From NCBI RefSeq assembly GCF_031877795.1, contig NC_133935.1, forward strand, positions 82,303,748-82,367,747: 64,000 nt of DNA, read 5' to 3'. The notes under the pieces are model-generated. The model had not been told where the DNA came from. It saw only the letters and a program-made list of their open reading frames with translations, and did no database searches. This DNA comes from Strix aluco (Eukaryota; Chordata; Aves; Strigiformes; Strigidae). Of the stretch, positions 62,301-64,000 are shown piece by piece. Made by a program: the position numbers and the translations under genes. Each line of letters opens with the position of its first letter. Positions within the stretch are counted from its first letter, which is position 1.

Positions 62301-64000
62301 AAGAAAGGACTTGAATCCAGTTTTGACTCTATGGCTGCTATTGATATTTTGTAATAACCTGTGAAGCAGGCTCAACACCTGCCACTCCAGTCAGGCTCAG
62401 ATTAGGTCCTTACCTGGCAGCACTGCTGCCTCCTGTAATTACATTTAGCGTTCCTTCGGCAAACAAGCCAGTGTCCTGTTTGGCTTTGACATTAAACATA
62501 AAGCTCTCAGTGTCATTATTGCTGCAGTTTTTTGCAGTTAGTGCTCAGAGCTTTTTCTCTGTCACTGTGTGGCAGCACTACTCCACGTAATGGATGCTAC
62601 TTATTTTCCCTTCAGCTTGAGAACCAGGTGAATGATCAAAGTCCTTTTGTCACTAGACCCATCCCTGTTCATCTTTATTTGATGGTTTTCTCTATCCTTC
62701 CCACACTCATTTTTCATCCTTCATTGTCCTCACTTCCTCAGAGGTTTTCAAGTGATTCATATTTCCCCTGGCTTTAGCATTAGATTTTTCGTATGTGCCT
62801 TCCAATTATGAGATTCTTAAGATGTGAACAATGATCAGAATTATGAAATATATGGGAGGCTATAACAGGCTTGGATAAAAGGTGGTATTCATTCCTGCCC
62901 TCGGAGTTCCCAGTTTAGCTACTTAATCCTGCAAGGCTCCCTCATACAATCAGTAGAGATGAGCGCTCCTCCGCAGGGCTGGTCAGAGTGTCTAAATTAG
63001 ATGCCTGCTCCCAGTGCCTCTCCAGACTGCCTGCTTCTCTCTACTGATTGCGTAGGAAACCAAGGAAAACCGGTCAGATGCCTCTTGCAGATGGTGTGAA
63101 CATTCCCCTCACCCACACAAAAAGTACAAATGCTGGTCTCAGCCCAGGGACCTCGCTGGAGGAATGGAGTACCAGAATCCTCTCAGCCTGACGACCCTCT
63201 GACTGTATCGCAGGATTCACTTCCCGATGTCAGTGTCTCTCTGCTGTGGTTACGGATAAAAACATTGCTGTGAAAGAAGAAGAAATTTGTAGCTGCTGTT
63301 TGGGGCCAAGAGCAAAAATTTGCCTAAAAGTTCTCCACACTTGGGAACAGCCACTGTCGTTGCGTGGCTTTGCTCCAAGCCACGTCTGCAAATGACAATT
63401 CTCACCACAAAATTCCACCCTCTACCCACCTTGTCCCCGCCTCTGCTAGTAACTTATTTTCCGTAGCAAAATGTGTTGAATTTTCAGGACTCTTCCCGTT
63501 CACCTGTTTCCTGCCCTTTGTCCAATTTTCAGCTAATTTAATTTTCTTTCATTCCTTTTCTTTTTGCCCCGTAACAACCACCAGAGGCGTCGTATTAGAA
63601 CTGGGGAAAAGACCAATTTCTTTTCAATTAAATAGGATCTTTATCCAATAAGAATACCAGAATCTTACAAATGAGCATGAGATTTACAGGGAAATAGGAT
63701 AATGACAGAATCTTAATAGTTAATGGTTCCTTGGTACCACCAGAGTCAGAAGGTTCACAGGGATAACACAGATAAAATCCACCTTGGGTAGAAAAGTTTA
63801 CACAGTCACAGAAAAAATTAGTTCAGTTAGGAGCTGAGGCCAGGCATGTCAATACCAGACTGGGGCAAGAGGCAAAGGATGCTTTCAAGTGTCCTCGGAT
63901 GGAACATTTCTTGTGAGGGGCTTGATCCAGAATGCTGCTCATTAATGGGTTGTCAGTGACTTATGTATCTTAATGTCGTACATTTTGCCTTACCTTATCT
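59371..64000. other. intergenic upstream of ECHDC3, nothing recognised
   Basis: No exon, RNA gene or clear repeat family is visible. In the human map the next gene in this direction, USP6NL, lies far beyond, so absence of its exons here is expected. Confidence 0.6.

Noticed and set aside
1-64000. CRISPR arrays, phage or bacterial defence systems, tRNA or rRNA genes
   Set aside because: No regularly spaced repeats, operon structure or RNA-gene signatures were seen; all context is vertebrate.

Overview
The window reads as a bird genome segment from outside the chicken/duck lineage. Coding exons are short and separated by long AT-rich introns. LINE copies of the CR1 family with the avian-type 3' terminal repeat are frequent. 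One solo LTR in an intron resembles a family I know from songbirds and other Neoaves. The species assignment is inference, because no species-specific marker is visible. There are no bacterial operons, CRISPR arrays or tRNA/rRNA genes that I can support.

Two protein genes are supported exon by exon, both on the minus strand. PROSER2 has coding exons at 17539-17405, 5691-5439 and 4518-3527, plus a non-coding first exon that ends at 27021 inside a CpG island. It encodes about 459 residues. ECHDC3 has five coding exons at 58141-58011, 57898-57777, 55522-55425, 53235-53035 and 51486-51157, starts in a CpG island, and encodes 293 residues. It is a crotonase-fold protein in which both classical catalytic glutamates are replaced. 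From memory of the human map, ECHDC3 and PROSER2 are neighbours in the same order and orientation on chromosome 10p14, so the window shows conserved synteny. No functional link between the two proteins can be read from the sequence.

Layout: 1-3526 PROSER2 3' UTR and downstream flank; 3527-27200 PROSER2, with a solo LTR, old LINE fragments and homopolymers in intron 2; 26630-27480 PROSER2 promoter CpG island; 27500-51000 intergenic, with CR1 copies (including two nested insertions) and several MIR-like SINE remnants; 51000-58250 ECHDC3; 57960-58290 ECHDC3 promoter CpG island; 58300-64000 upstream intergenic sequence with one old LINE remnant.

I searched for an undescribed system and did not find one. 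The points most worth checking are the altered ECHDC3 active site, the two CR1-in-CR1 nests, a 5'-truncated CR1 copy whose reading frame is still open, the LTR with an exact 5-bp target duplication, and the upstream ORFs in the PROSER2 leader.
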